The notes beneath the pieces are model-generated. The model made no database searches. It had not been told where the DNA came from and worked only from the letters and a program-made list of their open reading frames with translations. 64,000 nt of DNA from Triglochin maritima (Eukaryota; Streptophyta; Magnoliopsida; Alismatales; Juncaginaceae). How positions within the stretch are numbered: position 1 is the first letter of the stretch; each line of letters starts with the position of its first letter. Shown here in pieces: positions 23,739 through 34,298 of this stretch. A program made the translations under genes and the position numbers. Location: positions 7,846,501 through 7,910,500 of the forward strand of contig OY821775.1 in the NCBI GenBank assembly GCA_963682175.1, in the 5' to 3' direction.

Positions 23739-26700
23739 ATGAGCAGCGGGGATCTTCTCGGGATCGATCCCTTGGAGCTCAAATTCCCACGTTAACTCCC
23801 GTTTTCTCGCGATTTTTTTTGACATGTTGCGATTCTAGGGTTTCGACTGATTAGGTCCGTTTTGTTTGTGTTTTGTTGGTGACAGTGGAATTGAAGAAGC
23901 TGATCTCGTGCTCGCTTCGCCTGTCGAACAAGACCGACGAGTACGTCGCCTTCAAGGTGAGAATTTTCGTTGTTTTTGCGCTTGAATTGGGATCTTGTAA
24001 GGAGGATTGGTTTGTAGACACTGGAAAATGGGAAAAGGTGGGACCTTTTTGGGTTTGGAGAGCTGAAATTGGGTGTTTCAGGTTAAGACGACGAATCCGA
24101 AGAAGTACTGTGTTCGGCCCAACACTGGAGTCGTCGCTCCCCGATCTGCGTGTGATGTGCTCGGTATTTTCACCGTGGATGCTGTCTTAATTTGAAATTT
24201 TGAACTTTTGTTGAGAATGTAGAGGTTTATAAGTTGTAATTTTTAATTTGGTAACGTCTTTGTGCTGTTTCTCGTGATGAAGTTACAATGCAAGCGCAGA
24301 AGGAGGTCCCGCTTGACCTCCAATGTAAGGATAAGTTTCTTGTTCAGAGTGTTGTTGTAAGTGCCGGCACCACTGCTAAGGACATTGTTCCTGAAGTGGT
24401 AATTTTTTCAATTGGACCTTGCAGGGTTTTGTTGGTGTGTTTGTTTTTTGGGTATGCAGTAAATATTTATCTAATGCTATGTTGGTAATTTTTTAGTTTA
24501 CCAAGGAGTCAGGTAACGTTGTTGAGGAATGCAAGTTGAGAGTAGTCTATGTTGCACCTCCTCAGCCACCGTCACCGGTGCCAGAGGGATCTGAAGAAGG
24601 TTCCTCGCCTAGAGCTTCACTATCTGAAAACAATGGGTCTTTAACTCCCGCTGATTTGATGGATGTAAGTATTTGTATTTGATTCTAACTGAGTGATGTG
24701 GTATGCTCTATAAGTTATAACTAATTGAGTAATTGCAGGCTTCTAGAGCATTGGCTGAGTCCTCAGAAAAACCTTCTGAGGTTAGATCTTTTACTACTTG
24801 GCACTTTACTAGAGTTTTGACGTTTTCATAACAGGCAAATGTGTACACGATACTATTTAATATCCGTGTTGTTGGATGATCATCAATAGAAACATTGTAT
24901 GTTCTGTAGGCCTTTGAGCCTACTAAAAAACTAAAAAAGATCAATATCAACATATTCATAGAATCTAGTATCTAACTTCTCCAATGTATTGGCTTTCGCT
25001 AGGTACCCGATATATTCGCCAATGAAAAATGAAGAATATGTTTAAATGGATTATCTTTTCTACTACTTATTTTGGATCCAGAACTCCTTTTACTATTTTA
25101 GTACCATTCTTTCAACCACAAGCCTACCATGATGTGATGTCAGTGTATTCAGGAACACAAACAAAAATGTCTCAATCTTACTGTTAGAAATTCCGTCCAT
25201 GACTGAATGTATGCCTGTACGGAAATTTGAGGTAAAATTTCAAGATTTATAGCAATCCTTGCACATTCTGTCCGTAGACCTTCACTTGTTTCTTAATTGG
25301 GCCAATCTGCGACTTCCATATATATGCTCAACACCAGATGTCATATTGTGCCCATAAAATTAAATTAATGCCATAATGCTATATAATAAAATCTGATTTT
25401 TTGGGGGGTATGGCGGATGCAACTTTGAGAATTGCAATGAATTTTATGAATGCATATGTACATGAGCAAAGTTTTGCAGACTATATTACCTTAATCAGTT
25501 GGGATAATGCTATAAGCCTATAAGCATTCATCCATCTCATTCGAAAAATCAGTTGACGTGCAACAAAGTTGTTCTACTGTTACATTACCAATCTGAGAAA
25601 CAAGCACAATTCAGCAAGCTTGTAGCCTATATAGTATATCCTGCCTTTGTAGTATTCTGTTTTCTTCTATAAGTCCTTTACCAACTCCTCAACCTTAGTG
25701 TCTGTACACCCTGGTGCTGTTTGAGTGTGTAATGTAATTGTTCTGCACACTTTGAATTATTTGTACGGTATTCTTTTTTATCTATCCACATATATCTCAG
25801 TATTTTCCTAATTAATTAGTCATTAGCGTAATCTCCTTTTCAGGATAGATATAAGTGCAGTTTATTTGTCGTGGAAATTTAAGCTTAATGAATAAATCAT
25901 TGTTTTGTTACCTCTTTAAGTTGTTCATTTCAGCCTTTTTAGATGAAAGATACTATTTTAATCAAAAGTAAGATAAAGCACTCTGGGTATCCGTAAAATC
26001 TGTGTTAACCATCGAACATTGATGTTGTTTCCTATGTTCTCTTTAGCATTTATATTTAATAATATGTCATAACAATTCTAGCTTCACTTATATTAATAAC
26101 AGCAGGTTAAGGCAGTTTACACTGTTAACTTAGTCAGTTGGTCCATATGGGTTATTGATTTACAAACTCTGATCTCTCCACATTCTCAGAGAATTTAATT
26201 TGAACAAGTTTTGGACCTTTGTTTCCAAAGGTCACTGTAAGACAATTAGATCTTGATGGTTGCTCGTTTCTATTTGGAGGTTTCAGAATTACTAACACTT
26301 TGATGCATTTTCTCCTTTGGCTTCTTTTCAGGCAACAACTTTAATTTCGCAGTTGAGGAATGAGAAATATCAAATCGTTCAACAAAACCAAAAACTTCGT
26401 TCTGAGATGGTAAGAATTATTAGTCAACTTCTCATATATCTCGTAGATATTCAGGACATTATCAAGGGGTTTGGTGATTTATGTTTTTCAGTTCAAATAC
26501 TGCTCATAACTCCATTATTCAGTCGGCACGTGGTTTTGCTCCATTTTTTCCATGATGAAACTCAAGATATTTCTTTAATAATTCATATTTCGGTTTGGTT
26601 TGAGAAAACATCTCTGCTGCTATGGGTTGACCATTTGTCGTATTTGTGCTTAAAAAGGATAACAATGCTGAAGCTAATAACGATGTATGTTTCTATTTTT

Positions 26701-27157
26701 GCATATCCTTAACTCGGCCTAATCATATTTGTCCTTTGGTGGATTTGCATTTCCATTGTACCTCAAAGGCTCAAACACATCACATTATTTTAGAAGTTCC
26801 AACTACTGACGCGAAAGTTTTGAAAGTTAGATGGCAAAGTCTAAATTGCAATGTTGATTTAATTGTTTTGCTGTAATGATTTTAGAAACTACTTTATTTC
26901 ACGTGTTATTAAACGTGAAGTTTTTTTTCCTTTGTGAAAACAATCCGGCATCCTTCCATTTCATATCCACTTATGATTTTATGAGTTTTTATGCATTGTC
27001 GTGTATTTAGCTCGAGTAAAACAGAAGGTACTACCTTGGTTGTGTGCAGGATCTCTTGAGGCGAGAAATAAGCAAGCAGGGTGGAGGTTTCTCGCTCATA
27101 TTTGTGGTTATGATAGCCTTGTTGGGAATACTTCTAGGCTACATTGTGAAGAAATGA
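23739..27157 (+). CDS. VAP27: VAP27-type ER membrane contact-site protein (VAMP-associated protein)
   Basis: Eight exons close in frame to 238 residues: 23739-23790, 23886-23956, 24082-24163, 24283-24398, 24497-24664, 24739-24780, 26332-26409 and 27050-27157. Residues ~8-125 form a Major Sperm Protein domain with the family's NKTDEYVAFKVKTTNPKKYC, the signature RPNTGVVAPRS and VTMQAQKE. Then come a PPQPPSP linker, a Ser-rich stretch, a coiled coil (ISQLRNEKYQIVQQNQKLRSEMDLLRREI) and a C-terminal anchor (LIFVVMIALLGILLGYIVKK) that places it in the ER. VAP27 proteins bind FFAT-type partners and tether ER to plasma membrane, actin and endocytic sites. Intron 6 is about 1.55 kb, the others are short. 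The exon 1-2 junction restores FPLELKK, confirming the start. Confidence 0.95.
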
Positions 27158-28200
27158 CCTTTGAAGCAACAACAATCATTCTTCATACTAAATACTGTAA
27201 CAAAGTATTGCTACCGACCTGCTTTAGTTAATGGAGTAGAATTTGTGGCTATGTTTGTGGCAATGTTAGTTTGCAACTGTTCAAGCAGAAAATATTGTTT
27301 GGTTTACTGGCCTGTTTATCAATGATTAATATTTTTCTTCTTAGTACGGATTCGTGTTGCCCTCCAACACCCAAGTGCTATTATTGAAAAGTTCGCAGCA
27401 AACAAATGGAAGAATGGTATATTGCCAAGTCAATGTAGACTTCTGAGATCAAGTAGACAGTTCGAAAGAGTGCGCTTTGCTGCTTCGTTGTTCGATTGTA
27501 AGGTCTGCAGAAATTGAGAATGAACTAATATATAGAGATTGAGAATAAAGAAATTTATTTATTAAAAAAACAGAAGTTACACACTGTGAGGCACAGTAGA
27601 AAATAGAAATACAGCGCCAACAAATTTATCCTACAGTCGAGACTCGAGACAACCTACAAATCATAAAACTCCCAAAAAGCTTATGGTCATTTAACGTGTC
27701 ATCATGAATTACATAAAAGGAAAACGGCAAGCAAACTTTTCCTCTGGTTTTGCATCTGTCAACTCGCAGTAGGTCTCGTGCCATTATACACCCCTTCTTT
27801 GCATCTCCAGTAAAATTTTCCGCTGCATGTAATCTGATCATCGTATATTCAACAGAATATCCTACAACCAAAAAGGTAACCCTTGTTTACATAAGCCGAT
27901 ATGCTTTATATAGAAAAATAGAAATTACTCGGAAACTGGCTAACTTCGAGAAAAACAAAACATGTAGGGGGGATTTATTAACTGAATTATTAAAATTACA
28001 CAATCCCTGTGAATTTGGCTACCAACCTTAAATTTGCCCTTCTCTGTGCATTTGGATTTGACACCTTCCTTTTTTTTCCAAGTGATTGGTTTGTAAAAAA
28101 ATTGCACTTGGAAAGAATTTCCAACTTCCACAGTATGTAACACAAAAGAAGTCAAGAAACTACAACTAGAGCTCAACTTCATGCAAAGCAATCATATTAA
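27158..28200. other. 3' flank of VAP27, no further gene seen
   Basis: Includes the VAP27 3' UTR on its left side. The frames at 27626-27871 (-), 27750-28031 (+) and 27940-28191 (-) overlap each other and show no domain. Confidence 0.4.
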
Positions 28201-28210
28201 TGGTCATCAT

Positions 28211-28746
28211 TAGGGCTGTAAATGGGTGGTTGTAAATAGGTAGTTCGTGGACGGTTATAGGGCTTACCTATGACTCTACTCGCAGTTCAGTTAGAAACTC
28301 ATTTCTTTTTACCTCTACCCATGATCCTACCCATTTTATTTAATTAAACGGTTTTAGGCGGTTAAATGGTTATGTGATTAAAACTTAATGGATATTAAAA
28401 TCAATATGAATTAGATAAATGGATAAAAACATGTCAAATGGATAAACGGCTAACAAACTAAACTTATAATACTTACAATATTTAACATCAAACATCCATA
28501 TATTTATAATTAAAACCTCCAAAAATCCATAATCTAAATATCCACAAATTCATATCAAAAATCAAACATTCACACATATCGAATAATGACAAACATCAAA
28601 ATAACTTTAAAGTTATAAGAAACATCAAAATAACTTGGGAGTATCTTTGAAAATAATAATACACAAAATTATATGTATAAAGTATATATAACAAAATATT
28701 ATATATATTCATTATGTTTCACGGTTAAACAGTTAAACGGACCCTA
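28211..28746. mobile_element. Non-autonomous hAT-type DNA transposon, 536 bp, with 8-bp target-site duplication
   Basis: The element runs from TAGGGCTGTAAATGGG to GGACCCTA and is flanked by identical 8-bp direct repeats GTCATCAT at 28203-28210 and 28747-28754. An 8-bp duplication and TAGGG/CCCTA ends are typical of hAT elements. The interior is AT-rich, with repeated ACGGTTAAAC-type motifs and no transposase. It can only have been moved by a helper elsewhere. Confidence 0.85.
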
Positions 28747-28966
28747 GTCATCATACATCATCATATTATCAGGTGTGCTTTTTAAACATGGTTTTTTATT
28801 CGATATAGCTAATATGATTGGAACTTTCCGCGAGTATGTTTAGAAGTCCAAAATGGAAATGTGAATCCCAGCCCAGCCAATGGAAATGGATGCTCCCAAT
28901 TCACAATCAATCCTAGGGGACACACAACCTATTGATATAGAAAGACTAAGGTTATATTATATGATG

Positions 28967-29215
28967 ACTAGGGCTGTCAATGGATATTTGAAGTATGACT
29001 ATCCGTTCGTATCTATATTCGGATTTTAATATTTCATCTGAGAAAGCAACATTTGTATATCCGTATTCGTATCCGAGTCGAAATGTATGACTATTCACGG
29101 AGCAGATATGGATATTAACATATCCAATCCGAATAATATCCGCTGCGAGAAGTAATAGTGTCATACAATATTCGTAAATATATATTATATAAATTAAATG
29201 TTGAAACATACGACA
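28967..29215 (+). mobile_element. hAT-like terminus with TATCCG-rich subterminal repeats
   Basis: It starts TAGGGCTGTCAATGG after ATGATGAC and carries many ATCCGTATTCGTATCC-type units on both strands. No second terminus with a matching 8-bp duplication was found, so only one end is called. Open frames here are repeat artefacts. Confidence 0.4.
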
Positions 29216-29300
29216 ACCGTTTCGGTGGTGCATTGGTATGGCTTCTTCCAATTCTTGAGATCCTGGGTAATCCCCCGAGGTGGAAACTAGAAGTTTGGTT
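29216..29300 (+). repeat. SINE-like (tRNA-derived) head, degenerate
   Basis: GGTGGTGCATTGGTATGG followed by CTTGAGATCCTGGGTAATCCCC has the order of an A box and a decayed B box as seen in plant SINEs. Weak, because the B-box core is altered. Confidence 0.3.
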
Positions 29301-29950
29301 GTTTCCGATGTGATAAGTAGGTGGGATCGCAACTTGGACACCCCCGCTCCGTTGACACCCCAAATATATACAAAAAGATGCCTGTTTTTCTACTTGGTCG
29401 ACCTAGAAGGGCATTGCTTGAAAAAGGCAACAAATACAAGGATAACAGTCCTGTATTTAGTTCTCTAGACAATAAAAACACAAGCCACAAAAAGTACAAT
29501 AAGGTTTTTTTCATTGTTAAGTAAAATAAGCACCATGTTGCGCAATTCTCATTCTCATTGCAAATGTCAAAAATCCATATGTAGAAATTAAGTAGGACAT
29601 CAGATACATTATGTGAAACGTTATAACCTATTGAAGCTGACTTAGGGGAATCCTCATAAGCTCACATGCTTCTTCACTTCAGTTTTGCCACTTAATGTTC
29701 TACTCCATCAAAGCGATTAAATTCCAAGGCAAGAAGAAATATGAGACGGAAATTAGAATGCTACAAAGATTGCATCAGTCAAAATCACAACACCAATGTT
29801 CTACCGCTTATAGAAATACTGCAGAATTTTAAGATAAGAACCACATACAAACAACTATGCCTAACCACGAAAGCTTTGATGTAAAGAACAATGAAATAAA
29901 ATCCATTTACCTGGACAACTACCTTTTCGTATCCAGGACAAGAAAAATCA

Positions 29951-30970
29951 TCAACTAAACCGACTTCTTCTCGATCTATGACCATCATACGATCCACCAT
30001 GTCTGCAATGAAAGTTCTATTTTATTCACGGAAAACAAAATAAATAGAACACAATAACACACCCTTACCACAAATGATAGTACTAGTAATATCTATCTTA
30101 ATAAGAGGCAGAAGCCGACCAAGATTAATTTGTGAAGACACAGTTAAAAGAAACCTAAAAGATTGGAATATTTCAAAGGATTTTGCTTAGTATGAGAATT
30201 TAGGAAAGCAATTCACATGCTTGAACCTTAATTATTGATGAGTTAAATTTCCAGGTTACCCCAACTTGTGTGTGATTAAATGCTCTATTTTTGTTGAAAT
30301 ATTTATTTTCACGAGTAAACCGCACAAAAGAAATAATATTGAAATCCAAAAATTGGAGACATAATGAATTCTACTACCTTTGTTTAGCCACGAGCTTCTG
30401 CTCCCTCTCCTTCTCCCTCATCTCCCTTCCAATCCTCTCCTCCCTCAACTCCTCAATACTCTTCTTCCCTCCACTCCTCCTGTTCTCCTCCCTCCTCTCC
30501 TCTCTCTCCTCCTCCACCGCCACCTTCGGCCTCTCCAAATACCACGGCGCCTTCACGCCCTTCCCAGCCACTCCATATCCCATCCTATACTTCTCATCCT
30601 CCGGCGCGATCACCACCGGCGCCCTCTCCTTCTCCTTCTCCCTCTTCCTCTTCCCTCCCTTGGCCTCCTCCTCCTCCTTGGGGCCTTCACTTCCGGATCC
30701 AAGGGCGGAGAAGCCGACGAGGCCGTCGAAGAGGTTGATGTGGTTGGCGTCCGATTTCGGGGGTTCGGGGGCGGAGGTTGAGGGGAGGCCGCGCGCCTCA
30801 CGAAGCTTCTCGAGGCGGAACTCGAGGTCGCGTTTGCGGGATTGCTCGCGCTTGAGCTGCTCCTCCTTCGCGGCGGCCTCCTCGTCCTTGCGGACCTTCT
30901 CGCGGTTGTCGAAGTTGTAGACGTTCCACTTCTTCTGCGGGAGGATGTTGAGGCCCCCGTGGCCGCCCAT
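29951..30970 (-). CDS. Cir_N domain protein, LENG1-like
   Basis: Two coding exons, 30970-30378 and 30002-29951, join in frame to 214 residues. The start MGGHGGLNILPQKKWNVYN and NREKVRKDE is the Cir_N domain named after the CBF1-interacting co-repressor, and matches plant relatives of leukocyte receptor cluster member 1. The middle is a charged helix (EEQLKREQSRKRDLEFRLEKLREARGL), then a low-complexity Lys/Glu-rich region and YRMGYGVAGKGVKAPWYLE. Exon 2 adds a short Arg/Ser tail (SYDGHRSRRSRFS) and the stop. RS-like tails and this family are associated with nuclear RNA-processing factors, but the molecular role here is not established. The GC-rich first exon produces several long frames on the other strand, which are shadows. 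Confidence 0.88.
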
Positions 30971-31334
30971 TAGGGAGGATTAGGGTTTGGGGACGGAGAA
31001 GGGAAATCTAGGGTTTGAAGGAGGAGAAGAAGGGGAATTTTGGTTTGGGGTTTGAAGACGGTGAGGAGGGAGTCGGGTGGGTTCATACAGGGTAAGGTGA
31101 ACCCGAATGTTAAGGGGAAATGTTTTACGAAAACAACGTGTCACGGACGCGCTCGTGACGCACTCTACGTGGAAATTCATGTCAATCCTTATGTGGCCAA
31201 AACATGAATGTTTTTTTGTTTTTTCTTCCTGATGTTCACTCAAATCACATTAAATGTGTTTCAACTCAGCACGTTCTCTCTCTCCACCCAAATACAAATA
31301 TGATGGCACTCTTTCTTTCTTCTTCATTCTTTCT

Positions 31335-31835
31335 CTCCAGAATAAATCACCATTTCTAGCAAGATATTATATCGAAGAAGCGTCTGATGCCGACTCCCAG
31401 GATTCTTCACAACGTAAGCAGCGTGAATGAGACGGTGCGAAGACTTCCCGATGTTCTTGTCAGCGTTAGCATCGTGAATGTGACGATCCGGTGGTGAAGA
31501 TTTCGCACCACAACATCTTTGCTGCATTGTTGGAGTGCCCATGACAGAAAAAGAAGGAAGAAGAAAGAGTGTCATCGACCGTCCCATTCACGCTGCTTAC
31601 GTTGTGAAAAACCCTGAGAGTCGGCATAAGACGCTTCTTCGAAATAATATCTTGCTCGAAATGATGATTTATTCCGGAGAGAGGTACAATGCTCCGTGGT
31701 GAAGACTTACGTCTGTTCGGTTTATGTCGTACATCTCTACGTAATAAATCACCATTTCGAGTAACATATTACGTCGAAGAAGCGTCTGATGTCGACTCCC
31801 AAGGTTCTTCACAACGTAAGCAGCGTGAATGAGAC
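31335..31835. repeat. Three ~100-bp repeat copies, one inverted (foldback unit)
   Basis: Copy A (31335-31433) and copy C (31741-31835) are direct; copy B (31580-31682) is inverted. Each spans AATAAATCACCATTT through GAAGAAGCGTCTGATG to CACAACGTAAGCAGCGTGAA. A and B can pair into a stem around a ~145-base loop, which itself contains a small inversion (GGTGCGAAGAC / GAAGATTTCGCACC). This looks like a foldback or MITE plus a tandem partial copy. The minus-strand frame at 31324-31587 crosses the unit and is not a gene. Confidence 0.8.
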
Positions 31836-32093
31836 AATCATGTTTAAGTCTTACATCTTCTTTCCGATTTACTGGGAAAATATATATTATCTTTGTAATT
31901 CACTAATTTGTGTGTGTTTGTATTGTTTGTTTGTGTGTGATTTACCGGGAGAAGATATATTATTTTTGTAATTTTTGTGTGTTTGTGTTTGTGCTTGTAT
32001 TGTTTGTTTGTCTTTGTGCTCTCATTGTATCTTATTGTGTAATAGTTATCATCAATAATATGTACCATCAATATCTCATTGTGCTCTCATTGT

Positions 32094-32998
32094 ATCTACA
32101 TAAACAGGACAAACTTTCTACATAAACTGGACAAACTTTCTACATAAACAGTACAAACTTTCTACATAAACAAGACAAACTTTCTACATAAACAGGACAA
32201 ACTTTCTACATAAACAGGCTACATAAACAGGACAAGCTTTCTTCATAAACATGACAAAACATGACAAACTTTCTACATAAACAAGACAAACTTTCTACAT
32301 AAACAGGACAAAACAGGACAAACTTTCTACATAAACATGACAAACTTTCTACATAAACATGACAAAACAGGACAAACTTTCTACATAAACATGACAAACT
32401 TTCTACATAAACAGGACAAAACATGACAAACTTTCTACATAAACAGGACAAACTTTCTACACAAACAGGACAAAACATGACAAACATTTTACATAAACAG
32501 GACAAAACAGGACAAACTTTCTACATAAACAGGACAAAACAGGACAAACTTTCTACATAAACAGGACAAACTTTCTTCCTAAACCGGACAAGAACTACAC
32601 TTATTCCGGACAGCAAATACACTTATTCCGGACAAACTTTCTGTTCCGTTTCTAAACACACTTTCTTCTTATTCTGGACAACTACACTTATTCCGGACTG
32701 CAAATACACTTATTCCGGACAACAAATACACTTATTCCGATTCCGGACAGCAAATACACTTATTCCGGACAGCAAATACACTTATTCCGGACAAACTTTA
32801 TGTTACGTTTCAGGACACACTTTATTCTTAAACCGGACAACAAATACACTTATTCCGGACAACAAATACACTTATTCCGGACAGCAAATACACTTATTCC
32901 GGACAAACTTTATGTTCCGTTTCTGGACACACTTTATTCTTAAACCGGACAACAAATACACTTATTCCGGACTGCAAATACATTTATTCCGGACAGAC
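32094..32998 (+). repeat. Compound minisatellite of two ~21-22-bp families
   Basis: From about 32094 to 32580 the unit is ACAAACTTTCTACATAAACA with GG or TG endings, sometimes with short ACAAAACAGG inserts. From about 32580 to 32998 it changes to a unit reading CAAATACACTTATTCCGGACA, interrupted by a few longer variants with TTTATGTTCCGTTTC. Both share the ...GGACAAAC... junction, so one may derive from the other. The 99-codon minus-strand frame at 32206-32505 is only the translated repeat. Confidence 0.92.
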
Positions 32999-33403
32999 AC
33001 ATAACGTAAACAGGACAAACACATAATGTAAACTACACACACATAAAGTAAGCTAGACAAATTAAGTTGATCCAACGTAAAACTTAAAAACAAATATTTT
33101 ATTATGATAAGTGTGGGCTCTGCACGAATAATGAGACTGCACGATGTCCTAGGGTCTGCACACTATCTTATCTGTGTATTGGGAAATGAATCGTTCAACT
33201 TAAAGAACCGGCGTTTTTTAAAAAGACCAAAACGCGCGAAGAGAAATTTCGCTGACTGGACGCTGACTCAAAGAAAATATCTGAACTGTACAGATCCACG
33301 TAAGGCGCGTCCGTAACGCCCGCGTCCGTCTATCACGACTCTTAAGAAATTGGGTTCCATCAGTGGAACTAAGTTAGGAGATAAAAAAAATTGATACACT
33401 CAT

Positions 33404-33560
33404 CACAGTGTAGTAAAGTTGGTCGCGGGGACGTCCAAGAGTTCGATTCTCCACCTTTACTTTTCCGGAGGGGGAATTCTTATGAATTCTCTCCTCCCCG
33501 GGCTTTATTCTCCTCCCCTGGGTCACAAAGCGACTCCATCTTAGTATACCAAAACAAGAT
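33404..33560 (+). repeat. SINE-like element with pol III boxes
   Basis: GTGTAGTAAAGTTGGTCGCGG looks like an A-box region and GAGTTCGATTCTCC like a B box, 30-40 bases apart. A pyrimidine-rich body follows. A tRNA-derived SINE is the simplest reading; target duplications were not resolved. Confidence 0.45.
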
Positions 33561-33635
33561 AGAAAAATATACAACTGATATTTTAGCCAACGTGAAGAAA
33601 TTAGCAATGTTTTGAAGTAATTGGTTGACGAGTGG

Positions 33636-33763
33636 TGTGAAAAGTTAAGTGTTACTCTAAAAAACAAGAGGTAGGAGCTAAATCATCGTTATAGATTGTG
33701 GTGTGAAACGTTAGTGTTACTCTAAAAAACAAGAGGTAGGAGCGAAATCATCATTATAGATTG
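33636..33763 (+). repeat. 65-bp tandem duplication
   Basis: Two adjacent copies share TGTTACTCTAAAAAACAAGA and the following GGTAGGAGC(T/G)AAATCATC, with landmark GTTACTCTAA at 33651 and 33716 (65-base spacing) and a few mismatches between them. Confidence 0.9.
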
Positions 33764-34298
33764 GTGATCAAGAGGTTACGAGGCACGTTGTAATCACATG
33801 GATTCCTGACCCACTGTCAAACCATTTGTCATGACACTTTTTCAAAGGATACTTACCTGCGCCAAAAGCACACACTACAAAAGTGACAATGGTGCAGGTA
33901 CATCAACCGTGGCCTTAGGTATGTACAAACCCTTGTAGACCAAGCCAATATCTCATCTGGTAGACATCTTTAAGAAAGGTAAATAAAAGGTTGATGTATT
34001 AAGAATTATGCACACTGTACAGTGACACGTTGAGAGAACTTAAATATGCACGTTACACTTGCTCATATTCACGCTATGCTGGATAGATGCATCTCTTATA
34101 CAAACACAATTAGCGAACCACAAAGAACCATTCTGTTATCGTGATGGCAAGACTTGGTATATCTGACCCCTCTTTACTGTATCGGGCACCTCTTTTGAAG
34201 CATTGAGGTAGGATTGACATATACATAAAGCAATTACCAAATGCACTTTGAAGGGCAAATATTGTAAGGAACTATTTGGGCCACACTTGAGTAGATAC
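33764..34298. other. 3' flank of the EF-hand gene
   Basis: No gene seen. The right part is likely to include the 3' UTR of the minus-strand EF-hand gene. Confidence 0.4.

Noticed and set aside
30291..30920. 209-codon plus-strand frame (Ser/Leu/Pro-rich)
   Set aside because: Antisense shadow of the GC-rich, Glu/Lys-coding first exon of the LENG1-like gene.
32206..32505. 99-codon minus-strand frame with a Cys-rich repeat
   Set aside because: Translated minisatellite; the period follows the DNA repeat and there is no start context or splice partner.
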